This document shows positions 8,340 through 15,783 of a stretch of 38,352 nt of DNA, in pieces (the first letter of the stretch is position 1; every line of letters begins with the position of its first letter). Location of the stretch: the NCBI GenBank assembly GCA_902783315.1, contig CACZQK010000025.1:1-38352 (forward strand). Reading direction: 5' to 3'. The translations under genes and the position numbers were made by a program. Below the pieces are notes generated by a model, which had not been told where the DNA came from, searched no databases, and saw nothing but the letters and a program-made list of their open reading frames with translations. Source of the DNA: an uncultured Erysipelotrichaceae bacterium (lineage in GTDB: Bacteria > Bacillota_I > Bacilli_A > RF39 > UBA660).

Positions 8340-8849
8340 ATGATAGGAATCATAAGCAATGAACTAGAAGGATTTAGTATAATAGAGCAAATTAATAGAA
8401 AATATCCCAAAATAAATATATATTTATGTAAGACAAATGAGAATCTTGAAGAACAAATAAAAACATTAAAAAACAAAAAATGTAAAATTATTATTCTTCC
8501 AAAAGAAGATAAAAAGATAACAGAAAAGTATACTGAAATTAGCTTTATATCAATAGAAAAAAATATAGAACAGCAATTCATTTTGTTTGAAGAAAAAATG
8601 CTTTGTAAAGCAATTGATATAGGAAACACTGAAAAAATAGAACAAATAATAAAAAATACTAAAATTTCCAAAAATGGAAAAATTCTTTTAAGAAATCCCA
8701 AGATGTTATGGATAGAAGACTTAATAAAAAAGGTATATAAAAACGAAATTGTAAACATAACAGACATATTATTAGAAGAAATTAATAAAATAATAGAGGA
8801 GAAAGATTTAAATCCTAAGGAGAATGGAGTTCGTAGTATATTGATGTAA
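8340..8849 (+). CDS. degenerate glutamate-racemase-like protein
   Basis: 169 residues. The N-terminus aligns by eye with MurI: MIGIISNELEGFSIIEQI, then a KYPKINIYLCK strand, then KCKIIILPKED, corresponding to the racemase pattern of IGVFDSGVGG, a proline-rich linker and the CNTA strand. The catalytic Asp of DSG is Asn-Glu here, and the first catalytic Cys (CNTA) is absent. The second half (GKILLRNPKMLWIEDLIKKVY, then VNITD) is like the CTHYPLL/IDS region but again lacks Cys. Total length is ~100 short of MurI. If related, it is catalytically dead or regulatory. GAGG lies ~9 nt before the ATG. It is followed closely by the plsC pair. Assignment is by topology only. Confidence 0.4.
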   Translation: MIGIISNELEGFSIIEQINRKYPKINIYLCKTNENLEEQIKTLKNKKCKIIILPKEDKKITEKYTEISFISIEKNIEQQFILFEEKMLCKAIDIGNTEKIEQIIKNTKISKNGKILLRNPKMLWIEDLIKKVYKNEIVNITDILLEEINKIIEEKDLNPKENGVRSILM

Positions 8850-8867
8850 AATAGAAAGGATTATAAT

Positions 8868-9464
8868 ATGACAAAAAAAGATACTCTGTTTTATAAAATA
8901 ATAAAGCCTTTGCTGGCTTTTTTGGTATATTTTTTAGTGAGGCCAAAGATTGTTGGAAAAGAAAATATTCCAAAAGAAGGACCAGTTGTGTTTGCTGGAA
9001 ATCATACAAAATGGTTAGATCCAATAATGCTATGTGCCATAGTAAAAAAAAGACAGGTTCACTTTTTAGCAAAAATAGAACTATTTAAAGGACCTATTTC
9101 AATAATCACTAGAGGTATGGGCGCAATCCCAGTAAACCGTAAGATACACGATAAAAAAGCTTTACAAACATCTATCACCCTATTAAAAGAAGGTTTATGT
9201 ATTGGTGTTTTTCCAGAAGGTACAATAAATCGCACTAAGAACTTAATCATGCCATTTAAAATAGGAGCTGTAAAAATGAGCAAGGAAGCTAATGCCATCT
9301 TGACTCCGTTTGTAATAACAGGAAAATATCATCTTTTTCGAAAAAAGATAAAGATAGAATTTCTAAAACCATTAAAGATAGAAGATGATTTAGAACTTTC
9401 TAATCAAAAATTAATGAAAGTCATAAAAGATAAAATTAGAAAGGAACAAAAAAATGACAGCTAA
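8868..9464 (+). CDS. plsC: 1-acylglycerol-3-phosphate acyltransferase (PlsC family)
   Basis: 198 residues. A hydrophobic N-terminal segment (about 8-25) is followed by the acyltransferase motifs: block I N45-H46 with H-x4-D51 (NHTKWLD), block II around AIPVNR (86-91), block III F115-PEGT and block IV near the end (TPFVITGKY). It makes phosphatidic acid from lysophosphatidic acid at the inner membrane face, or acylates a related lysolipid. AAAGGA provides the SD. It overlaps the next plsC-like gene by 11 nt. The first ~45 residues of the two neighbours are nearly parallel (shared GKENIPKEGPV), so they arose by tandem duplication. Confidence 0.85.
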   Translation: MTKKDTLFYKIIKPLLAFLVYFLVRPKIVGKENIPKEGPVVFAGNHTKWLDPIMLCAIVKKRQVHFLAKIELFKGPISIITRGMGAIPVNRKIHDKKALQTSITLLKEGLCIGVFPEGTINRTKNLIMPFKIGAVKMSKEANAILTPFVITGKYHLFRKKIKIEFLKPLKIEDDLELSNQKLMKVIKDKIRKEQKNDS

Positions 9465-10302
9465 AAAAGCAACCCCACTTTTATATAAAATAGCCAAGCC
9501 AGTTTTAACTCCCTTATATAAGCTTTGGTATAATCCTAAAATTATTGGAAAAGAAAATATTCCCAAAGAAGGGCCAGTTATTATAGTCGGAAATCATATT
9601 CATATCATGGATCAATGTAATATTATTATTTCAACAAAAAGATGTATTTACTATATGGCCAAAAAAGAGTACTTTGATAAAAAGTACAAAGAAGGAAAAT
9701 TTCCTTGGTTTTTTAAACAAACAGGATGTATACCTGTAGATAGAAGTAAGAAAGATGACAAAGCCATAGAATCGGCTTTAGAAGTTTTAAAAAATCAAAA
9801 AGTTCTAGGCCTATTCCCAGAGGGGACAAGAAATAGCATAAAGGAAGAAAAAATAAAAGAATTATATAATAATTACTATAGAAATAAAATAAAATATAAT
9901 GATTTTTTCAAAAAGATAAAAAAGAATAAAACATCATTTATTAATTATCTAGAAGAACTAAAGGAAAAGAAAATAATAACAAAAAGAGAATTTCTAGATA
10001 ATCTTCATGATGCCAATGCCTTTTTAAAAAAATTGATAAAATCGAAAAAAATAACAATAGAAGATTATTATAATCATATTTTATTACCATTGAAATTTGG
10101 AGCAGTATCACTAGCAAAAAAAACGGATGCCTACATTGTTCCATATGCTATAACTGGAAATTACAAGTTTCGCAGCAAAAATTTACTTATTAGAATTGGC
10201 AAACCATTCAAGATAAAAACAAATCTAGAAGAAGCTAATTTGCTTTTAGAGCAAAAAATTAAGTCTCTAATAAAAGAAAATGAAACAATTAGTGAAAAAT
10301 AG
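9454..10302 (+). CDS. PlsC-family acyltransferase with a ~75-residue internal insertion
   Basis: 282 residues. Block I is H48-x4-D53 (NHIHIMD), then PVDRSKK near 95 and FPEGTRN (121-127). In the upstream copy FPEGT is followed within ~10 residues by the MPFKIGAVKMSK segment; here the equivalent LPLKFGAVSLAKK comes about 75 residues later. The insert (about 128-202) is Lys/Glu/Asn rich and predicted helical. All catalytic motifs remain, so it should act as a lysophospholipid acyltransferase with an extra lid or partner-binding helix bundle. Translation is coupled by the 11-nt overlap. Confidence 0.82.
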   Translation: MTAKKATPLLYKIAKPVLTPLYKLWYNPKIIGKENIPKEGPVIIVGNHIHIMDQCNIIISTKRCIYYMAKKEYFDKKYKEGKFPWFFKQTGCIPVDRSKKDDKAIESALEVLKNQKVLGLFPEGTRNSIKEEKIKELYNNYYRNKIKYNDFFKKIKKNKTSFINYLEELKEKKIITKREFLDNLHDANAFLKKLIKSKKITIEDYYNHILLPLKFGAVSLAKKTDAYIVPYAITGNYKFRSKNLLIRIGKPFKIKTNLEEANLLLEQKIKSLIKENETISEK

Positions 10303-10311
10303 TGTAAACTA

Positions 10312-10364
10312 AAGAAACCTTGTCAAAAATACGGTTTCATTTTGTGCTATGATAAACTTGGTGA
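10312..10364 (+). promoter_or_regulatory. weak terminator followed by extended -10 promoter of the esterase gene
   Basis: GAAACC and GGTTTC flank a 13-nt loop with ATTTT after it, a weak terminator for the acyltransferase pair. TG-C-TATGAT (10345-10353) then forms an extended -10, and GGTGA (10360-10364) is the SD of the gene starting at 10370. No good -35 is seen at 17 nt. Confidence 0.4.
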
Positions 10365-10369
10365 TGATA

Positions 10370-11218
10370 ATGCAGAATGAATTTGATAAAGAAATAAAAT
10401 ATAAATTATATAGAAGTGTAAAAGAAATACTACATCCAACCATTTCAAAGAAGAATATTAGTAATTATAGAATTGTTATAAAAGAAGATATCTTTCCAAT
10501 AAGAGTATTTTATCCAAAGAAAGTAACAGGAATTAATAAGGTAATAATATATATTCATGGAAACGGAAAAGTCACAAACTGTTCTGGAAAATATTCCGAT
10601 ATCTGTAAAAAAATAGCCTTAGAGACCAATCATCTTTTAATTGCAATTGAATATCAAATAGAAAAAAAGCCCTTAGAAAAAACCTATCAAAAAATAGCTA
10701 AAACAACAAAATATTTATATGAGGAATTGACAGAAAATGGTATCAATACAAAAGACATTACTTTAATGGGAGACTCTACTGGATGTAATATGATAGCGGG
10801 AATAAATTATTTAAGTAAAGAAAAAAACAAGATAAAAAAAGAAGTACTTTTCTATCCTATATTAAGTTTAAAATATTTTGATGTATCAAAATACAAATCT
10901 TTAGAAGAAAATAAAGAATTTAATTCTCATCTAATAGAAAGTCTGCAAGGCTATTTTTCAAAAATAGTCTCTAAAGAAGATTTAAATAAGGATATTTTAA
11001 CCCCTCTAAAAGTAAATCAAGAAAACACCCCCAAGACATTAATATTAGTTGGAAAAGTAGATTCATTAAAAGAAGAAGCAGAAGAGTATTATAATTTGTT
11101 AAAACCTCAAAAAAGAAAATATGTTGAGATACCTTTCTGCGCCCATGGCTTTTTAAAAAGTATGGATAAAGAATTAGAAACAGAAATATTTGAAAAATTA
11201 AACAATTTTTTACAATAA
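10370..11218 (+). CDS. alpha/beta hydrolase, HSL-type esterase/lipase
   Basis: 282 residues from ATG 10370, chosen for its GGTGA SD; ATG 10349 overlaps the -10 box. The fold order is clear: an oxyanion-type motif IHGNG (62-66; HGGG in typical HSL members), the nucleophile elbow GDSTG with S136, acid D231 in GKVDSLKEEA, and H259 in CAHGF. It is a cytoplasmic carboxylesterase of the alpha/beta-hydrolase_3 family; the substrate is unknown. Its position after two acyltransferases and before a lipoprotein fits lipid turnover, but it has its own promoter. Confidence 0.85.
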   Translation: MQNEFDKEIKYKLYRSVKEILHPTISKKNISNYRIVIKEDIFPIRVFYPKKVTGINKVIIYIHGNGKVTNCSGKYSDICKKIALETNHLLIAIEYQIEKKPLEKTYQKIAKTTKYLYEELTENGINTKDITLMGDSTGCNMIAGINYLSKEKNKIKKEVLFYPILSLKYFDVSKYKSLEENKEFNSHLIESLQGYFSKIVSKEDLNKDILTPLKVNQENTPKTLILVGKVDSLKEEAEEYYNLLKPQKRKYVEIPFCAHGFLKSMDKELETEIFEKLNNFLQ

Positions 11219-11273
11219 AGCATGATTTATAGTGAAAAATGATGTATACTAAGTACAAAAGGAAAGGAATATA

Positions 11274-11792
11274 ATGAAAAAGTATAAAATAATAATAACA
11301 AGTATTATCGTTCTTTTAGCAACAACAGGCTGCAATTTTAAGAACGAAAATTCATCCCAAGTCATTAGTAATGGAAAGGCAATAAACACATCCTCTATGA
11401 AACATAAACACTGTACGAGACAAGGTAAAGTAGAAGGTGGATCTGCTAACTTGAGTTATGAGTTGTTCTATACAGGCGAAAATCTTAATATATTAAAATC
11501 AGAAGAACAGATTATATCAAATGACAAAAATATCTTAAAAACTTATGAAGATGCCTATCGCAAAATACATAAGAATTATGAAGGATTACAATATTATGAT
11601 GCTGAAGTAGTACTAGGAGATACCTCTGTAACAAGTATCATAACAATAAATTATGACAAGATTAATATAAAAAAACTCCTTGCCATTGAAGGAGAAGAAG
11701 ATAATATTATTGAAAATGGTACTGCAAAAGTGTCAAAATGGCTAGAATTGTCCAAAAAATTTGGCACAAAATGCGAAGAAGTAGAAGATTAA
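11274..11792 (+). CDS. lipoprotein, DUF1307/YehR-like
   Basis: 172 residues with a lipoprotein signal: a charged start, a hydrophobic core and the lipobox ATTGC, so lipidated Cys is about residue 20. The mature part contains a Tyr/Lys sheet pattern (YELFYTGENLNILKSEEQI, then KNYEGLQYYDAEVVLGD and SIITINYDKINIKKL) that resembles the DUF1307 (YehR) family of small lipoproteins, with a Cys near the C-terminus. TATACT (11245-11250) is a likely -10, with GGAAAGGAA as SD. Function unknown. Confidence 0.7.
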   Translation: MKKYKIIITSIIVLLATTGCNFKNENSSQVISNGKAINTSSMKHKHCTRQGKVEGGSANLSYELFYTGENLNILKSEEQIISNDKNILKTYEDAYRKIHKNYEGLQYYDAEVVLGDTSVTSIITINYDKINIKKLLAIEGEEDNIIENGTAKVSKWLELSKKFGTKCEEVED

Positions 11793-11803
11793 CTTCTTTT
11801 TCT

Positions 11804-11879
11804 GTTCGGATAGTTTAACTGGATAAAATATTTCCCTCCGACGGAAATGATGAGGGTTCGAGTCCCTCTCTGAACACCA
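11804..11879 (+). tRNA. tRNA-Arg (anticodon CCG), CCA encoded
   Basis: The acceptor GTTCGGA pairs with TCTGAAC (11869-11875, one G-U). The anticodon stem TTTCC/GGAAA holds loop CTCCGAC with anticodon CCG (11838-11840 region), and the T arm is GAGGG-TTCGAGT-CCCTC. Discriminator A and CCA follow. The D stem is weak (GTTT/AAAT) with a D loop containing GGA. It would read CGG, a rare codon in so AT-rich a genome. Confidence 0.88.
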
Positions 11880-11897
11880 AATAATAGACATATAAAC

Positions 11898-12107
11898 TGT
11901 TTTTATAAAGGTGCAGAAATTGTATTAGAATTTTGTAAGAAAAATGAAATAAAAAAAGCTATTCTACAAAAGAATAGTCCATCCTGCGGAGTTCTAACAT
12001 ATGATGGAACTTTTACAGGGACTCTTGCAAATTATTCTGGTATTACTGCAGAGTTGTTAAAAGAGAATGGTATAGAAGTTATTTCTTCAGAAGATATAGA
12101 TAATTAA
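11898..12107 (+). pseudogene. C-terminal remnant of a DUF523 (YbbK-type) protein
   Basis: The frame directly after the tRNA reads YKGAEIVLEFCKKNEIKKAI, then LQKNSPSCGVLTYDGTFTG and ITAELLKENGIEVISSEDID before TAA. This matches the conserved C-terminal half of DUF523: a KGAE helix, the SPSCG motif, YDGTF and TAALL..NGIEVI. The N-terminal half with its own Cys motifs is missing, and no in-frame ATG or SD is present; the frame runs open into the tRNA CCA. It is therefore a 5'-truncated relic, about 66 residues of an expected ~145. The truncation point at the tRNA suggests a deletion or insertion event there. Confidence 0.7.
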
Positions 12108-12123
12108 ACAGGAAGATTAATTT

Positions 12124-12816
12124 TTACAATTTCAAAATATTATTACAAATGACAATGCAATGATTATCAGGAATTTCTTCCTGTTTGTTTATAGTCCAAA
12201 CCATAACTGGATATTTTAAAGATAGTTTTAAAAACTTAGGAGTTCTTAATAATTTCTTATGAATAGCTAAAAAATCAGCTTTACTATAATGAATCATAAA
12301 TAGGCTAGGTAACATAAATTGCAAAACTTTCTTATCATACTTTCTTTGTATCAAATAGCCAACTTCTAAATTGGGATAATGTTTTTTTAAATAACGAACA
12401 ATTCTAGGATTAAAAGACTTTAATACAAAATTATGATAAGGAAGAAGTTCTTTTACAAGCTTTTCACAAATAAGTTTAATCCTTTTCGTATGTTTAATCT
12501 CAATGTCAATCATGACTTTATCCTGATTGAGTTCTAATACTTGCTTTAAAGTGGGTATTTTTTCTTTAGTATCTAGTAAAGAATAATGACAAAGTTCTTC
12601 ATAAGTGCAATCAACTAACTCTTTAGAAATACCAGTCATTCTTTTTAAATTAAAGTCATGAAAAACAACTAAAATATTATCTTTAGTAAGTTGTACATCT
12701 AGTTCAAATGCATAAGAAAGAGAAATAGCTTTTTTAAAAGCCTTGATAGAATTTTCAGGAATATCTTCATTATTAAAAACGCCCCTATGAGCAATAATTT
12801 TATCTTTGATATTCAT
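12124..12816 (-). CDS. glycerophosphodiester phosphodiesterase
   Basis: 230 residues, a GDPD-family TIM barrel without signal peptide. Catalytic and metal positions are present: H10-R11 in AHRG, E21-N22 (PENS), E38 and D40 in FELDVQLT, H53-D54 in VFHDFNL, and IDIEIK later in the barrel. It ends with VWTINKQEEI, the usual C-terminal strand. It hydrolyses glycerophosphodiesters to glycerol-3-phosphate and an alcohol, feeding the same pool as the acyltransferases upstream. GGAGG lies before the ATG on the minus strand. No clear terminator is seen at its 3' side. Confidence 0.88.
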   Translation of the reverse strand: MNIKDKIIAHRGVFNNEDIPENSIKAFKKAISLSYAFELDVQLTKDNILVVFHDFNLKRMTGISKELVDCTYEELCHYSLLDTKEKIPTLKQVLELNQDKVMIDIEIKHTKRIKLICEKLVKELLPYHNFVLKSFNPRIVRYLKKHYPNLEVGYLIQRKYDKKVLQFMLPSLFMIHYSKADFLAIHKKLLRTPKFLKLSLKYPVMVWTINKQEEIPDNHCIVICNNILKL

Positions 12817-12891
12817 AAAATACCTCCATAAACATAATATGCAAATAATAATTCAACTATTTTAATCATAACAAAAAAAGTAGAAAATGAA

Positions 12892-12920
12892 TAGCTTTTA
12901 AATAGCATTTGTGATACAAT
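12892..12920 (+). promoter_or_regulatory. promoter of tRNA-Thr
   Basis: TAGCTT (12892-12897), a 17-nt spacer and TACAAT (12915-12920) with an upstream TGA giving an extended -10, 18 nt before the tRNA. Confidence 0.5.
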
Positions 12921-12937
12921 AAAGTATATTGATAGAT

Positions 12938-13013
<76 letters not shown>

Positions 13014-13057
13014 TTAAAGAATCTGGTTGAGCTTTGGTTCAATTTTCTAATAAATAT

Positions 13058-13085
13058 CAATTCTAGAAATGGAATTGCTTTTTTA
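13058..13085 (+). terminator. probable terminator after tRNA-Thr
   Basis: CAATTC (13058-13063) and GAATTG (13072-13077) enclose an 8-nt loop and are followed by CTTTTTATTT. Confidence 0.6.
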
Positions 13086-13086
13086 T

Positions 13087-13110
13087 TTATAAGGAATTCT
13101 CTCCTTATAA
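13087..13110. repeat. perfect 9-bp inverted repeat
   Basis: TTATAAGGA (13087-13095) and TCCTTATAA (13102-13110) around a 6-nt spacer ATTCTC. There is no T run after it on either strand, so it is not a typical terminator. It lies just upstream of the recombinase-like remnant and could be an operator, a recombination site or an old terminator. Confidence 0.55.
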
Positions 13111-13134
13111 AGAACAATGTAAAAATAAAAGAGA

Positions 13135-13553
13135 GTGGCCATGATACTCTCTAAAAAGATTCATATTATGGTAACCTCTCTAAGCCAAACGGGAAAGAAT
13201 AAAATAAGTATTGATGACACAATTGCTGAGTTAAAAAGACAAATACTAGAGAAAGAAGAAACAAAAGAATTAAAGCTTACTCATGAAGATATATTAATTA
13301 AAAGTGGTATAGATTTTATAAATCACGTGAAACTTCCAATGTTATATAAAGCAATCTAGAATGTTGGAAAGAATTGAACTGTAAAGCAAAATCTAGAATA
13401 ATAATGAATTATATTGATGATATTAAATTAACTAAAAATTATAAAGGGCAATATGTAGTGGAAAGTATTAATTTTAGAATTATATTTTATAAAGATTTTA
13501 AAAAGTTATATGATGATGGCACTGAAGAATTAGATTTAAGCAAAAAAAGATGA
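13135..13553 (+). pseudogene. frameshifted C-terminal fragment resembling a serine recombinase
   Basis: The first frame (13135-13359) encodes a Lys/Glu-rich helical segment ending DFINHVKLPMLYKAI, then a stop. The +2 frame continues from about 13353 with NLECWKELNCKAKSRIIMN, then YIDDIKLTKNYKGQY and VVESINFRIIFYKDFKKLYD before TGA. This two-part order, a 'kLP.kYk' helix, a 'K..Ii.nyId.I.l' helix and a final 'v..INFR..f..DF..L' strand, is what I recall from C-termini of large serine recombinases of Firmicute mobile elements. One indel near 13352-13357 breaks the frame. The N-terminal resolvase domain is absent. Family assignment is from memory of the motif and is moderate. Confidence 0.5.
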
Positions 13554-13592
13554 TTTTGAAAGATAAAATTATTGTCATCTTTTTTGCTTTTT
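13539..13592. terminator. long bidirectional terminator hairpin
   Basis: AGCAAAAAAAGATGA (13539-13553) pairs with TCATCTTTTTTGCT (13575-13588), with one bulged A and a 21-nt loop. A/T runs inside the stem and TTTTT after it could end the rightward remnant and the leftward gene at 13592. Confidence 0.6.
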
Positions 13593-15232
13593 CAGGCTAC
13601 TATCATGTCTTTTGCACTACCAGTTATAGGTTTTCTCTCAAAACTATAATAATCATAATTTTCAGAAGAATAGCGAGTATCTGGTTGTTGTTCATATTTA
13701 CTTATATTGACATACCTAATTGGAATACCAAATTCAGCTGCTACATCAATTTCAAATTGAGTTGGTGTATCTCTAGTTATTAAAATATAACTAGGTTTCA
13801 TTACTTCACCAGTTGTTCCCATATTAACTGTTACTTCAGTATAACCTTGAGTACATGCAACAAATTTATCCACAGGGAGGTAACTGCTTTTTATTACTTT
13901 TCTATGTCGTCTAAACCTTACTTCATTTCCATTAGTTCTACCATCACCAAGCGTAGCAGACGTAATTATTCGCCCATTTAAATCGTCATAACCGAACGTT
14001 ATTCTATTTTCTCCACAAAATAACGATGATAATTTTGTTTCATTTAACAATGAACAACTCCTTTTTCCGTTTTTAATTTCACCATTTTCATCAGAATAAT
14101 AAATTTGCTTAAATTTTATTGCGTCTTCAGAACATATAACTGTACTAATTGTACTAACGAGCATAGTAAAATGTTTTTGAATTTCTGTTTGATTTTCTAT
14201 ATTATAAAATTTCACTTCATTACCAGATGATGATAATAAAATTTTAGGCTCTATGTTTTCTGTTATATTTTTATTTATACTTTGTGAAACTAACTCTTTA
14301 AATCTTTTTTGACACATTAAATAGCATTTAGAAAGTATTTCATGATTTAATTGACTATTATTTAATAATAAACTATTTATATTTGAATGTTCCATATCAT
14401 TACTTAAAAATACATATATGTTGCATAGTATGTCATATAATTCTTTAATATATTCATTTTTAAAAGTAGGATCATTATTTGCAAAATCAATGATCGTTTT
14501 AAGATCTAAAAGAACATTTTGAGGAATATCATGGAAGTATAAATCGCAATAGGCATTTTTTACATCGTTAATATCATAATCTTGATAATTTATTATAATA
14601 TTCTTTAATTCATTTTCTCTTTTAATTACAAAGTCATTTGATAAATGTAAGTCATCAACCATTTCATAAAAGAAAGGAGCACTAATTTTTTCTGTAGCAA
14701 TATTTGCAAATCTTTCATTATTTAATAAAGTAGTTAATGTATTATCATCTTTATTTTCATATAAATCTCTGATTAAAAATAAAATTTCATTATCATCAAT
14801 GATATCTATTATATTATTAATAAACTGGATTCTATTTTGAACTTTTATACAAAGTAGAATTCGTGAAAGCCAAAATGGTCTATTATCCTTACTTTTTAAA
14901 TCCAAATATAATTGATAAAAGATTTGTTCTTCTAAATTATATGGCATATCTTGTAATAATAAATCAAGCCCTTTAACTCCTTTAATTGTCATAAATTTTA
15001 ATAAATAGCTTTGTACATTAGTAATTCCGTTTTCAAAATTATTAAATATTTCTTGAAAATCAAAATATGAAAGCAGTTCCTGTTGACTATTAGTTATATT
15101 GAAAGTATTTTCAAATAATAATTGAGAAAAAGCTAAATCAAAAAAGTCCTTTGTTTCATCTGCATTCCATTTTTTTCCTTTATATTTATATTTGCAATAC
15201 TGGATTAGATTCAATTTTTCTTGAATATCCAT
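13592..15232 (-). CDS. large soluble protein, unknown function
   Basis: 546 residues from ATG 15232, which has AGGTGG 7 nt upstream (the ATG at 15250 lies before this SD). No signal peptide or TM helix. Residues about 1-330 look all-helical, with Asn/Asp/Leu-rich repeated helices (for example LLLQDMPYNLEEQIFYQLYL). The last ~200 residues change to an alpha/beta pattern: FGYDDLNGRIITSATLGDGR, then RRHRKVIKSSYLPVDKFVA, YTEVTVNMG, MKPSYILITRD and EFGIPIRYVNISKY. The 'YTEV..KPSYIL..A..FGIPI..vn' arrangement reminds me of a C-terminal module in unnamed Clostridia/Bacilli proteins, but I cannot name it. It has its own extended -10 promoter and no operon partner. Confidence 0.75.
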   Translation of the reverse strand: MDIQEKLNLIQYCKYKYKGKKWNADETKDFFDLAFSQLLFENTFNITNSQQELLSYFDFQEIFNNFENGITNVQSYLLKFMTIKGVKGLDLLLQDMPYNLEEQIFYQLYLDLKSKDNRPFWLSRILLCIKVQNRIQFINNIIDIIDDNEILFLIRDLYENKDDNTLTTLLNNERFANIATEKISAPFFYEMVDDLHLSNDFVIKRENELKNIIINYQDYDINDVKNAYCDLYFHDIPQNVLLDLKTIIDFANNDPTFKNEYIKELYDILCNIYVFLSNDMEHSNINSLLLNNSQLNHEILSKCYLMCQKRFKELVSQSINKNITENIEPKILLSSSGNEVKFYNIENQTEIQKHFTMLVSTISTVICSEDAIKFKQIYYSDENGEIKNGKRSCSLLNETKLSSLFCGENRITFGYDDLNGRIITSATLGDGRTNGNEVRFRRHRKVIKSSYLPVDKFVACTQGYTEVTVNMGTTGEVMKPSYILITRDTPTQFEIDVAAEFGIPIRYVNISKYEQQPDTRYSSENYDYYSFERKPITGSAKDMIVA

Positions 15233-15255
15233 TATTTCGCCACCTTTCATTTATG

Positions 15256-15264
15256 ATTATACCA
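15256..15264 (-). promoter_or_regulatory. extended -10 of the gene at 13592-15232
   Basis: On the minus strand TGG-TATAAT lies only 24 nt before the start codon, with the SD AGGTGG between them. No good -35 at 17 nt. Confidence 0.5.
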
Positions 15265-15324
15265 TTATTTTTAATAAAACTGTTTATTTTTCAGTAAAGA
15301 AGTACGGTATAATCAATTAAAAAG

Positions 15325-15576
15325 ATGATGATATATGAGTACTATTATATTACAAAAGCAAGACAAAACCTATTTAAGTTAATTGCAGATATTAACGTCG
15401 GATTTAATCCAATGATAATCGTAAATAATAAAGATAAAAATTGCAGAAAAACACTTGATTTAATGAGTAGTAATCTTTTTCGTTATCCATCATCCTATGA
15501 AAAATTAACTAGAGAATTAAAAGACCTCATAGAATTGTTTATAAAGTTATTGAAGAAAAAAACAAAATGCATATAA
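15325..15576 (+). CDS. YefM/Phd-like antitoxin ORF, probably degenerate
   Basis: 83 residues. The N-terminal part YYITKARQNLFKLIADINVG followed by NPMIIVNNKDKN matches the Phd/YefM beta-helix-helix-beta start ('is.teaR.nL..li..v....epiiI...g.n'). The next conserved block ('avLis..dw..l.eTl.Ll') appears shortened to CRKTLDLMSS. The C-terminus ends in a run of Lys after a helix. TATAAT (15310-15315 region) lies upstream but no clear SD. No RelE/YoeB toxin gene follows; the next 230 nt are non-coding. It may be an orphan antitoxin or a decaying toxin-antitoxin remnant. Confidence 0.45.
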   Translation: MMIYEYYYITKARQNLFKLIADINVGFNPMIIVNNKDKNCRKTLDLMSSNLFRYPSSYEKLTRELKDLIELFIKLLKKKTKCI

Positions 15577-15585
15577 AATGCATAT
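15564..15585. repeat. 11-bp tandem direct repeat
   Basis: AAAATGCATAT occurs twice in direct succession (15564-15574 and 15575-15585), spanning the stop of the YefM-like ORF. It contains the palindrome ATGCAT. Possibly a slippage product; the duplication may have altered the end of the ORF. Confidence 0.6.
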
Positions 15586-15660
15586 AATTAGAATGTGGAC
15601 TCACTATGATAAATTATAGTTATAAGTATCTACAACACCAGCACCATTGACAAATGGTTC

Positions 15661-15689
15661 GAATCTCTTAATTGAGATTTGTTTTTTTT
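15661..15689 (+). terminator. intrinsic terminator
   Basis: AATCTC (15662-15667) and GAGATT (15674-15679) around TTAATT, then TG and eight T. It closes whatever is transcribed from the YefM-like region. The spacer 15577-15807 has no other gene that I can see. Confidence 0.75.
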
Positions 15690-15762
15690 GTATAAACTAT
15701 TTATTTTTATTGCCAATTCTTTTATAATGCTATTATAAATTAGTCATCTTGCAAAATATGGA

Positions 15763-15783
15763 TATACAGGATGACTGTATAAT
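15763..15783. promoter_or_regulatory. 7-bp dyad overlapping the -10 box of rsuA
   Basis: TATACAG (15763-15769), GATGA, CTGTATA (15775-15781) is a perfect 7-5-7 dyad, and the TATAAT at 15778-15783 overlaps its right arm. TTGCAA at 15749 is too far (23 nt) for a standard -35. It could be an operator or an RNA hairpin. Confidence 0.4.

Noticed and set aside
13550-13783. Rightward 77-codon frame at the end of the 13592 gene
   Set aside because: It is antisense to a well-formed gene and starts inside a terminator hairpin.
15640-15680. GGTTCGAATC at 15656-15665 looks like a T arm of a tRNA
   Set aside because: No 5-bp stem forms around it, no acceptor or anticodon arm fits upstream, and it belongs to the left side of the terminator hairpin.
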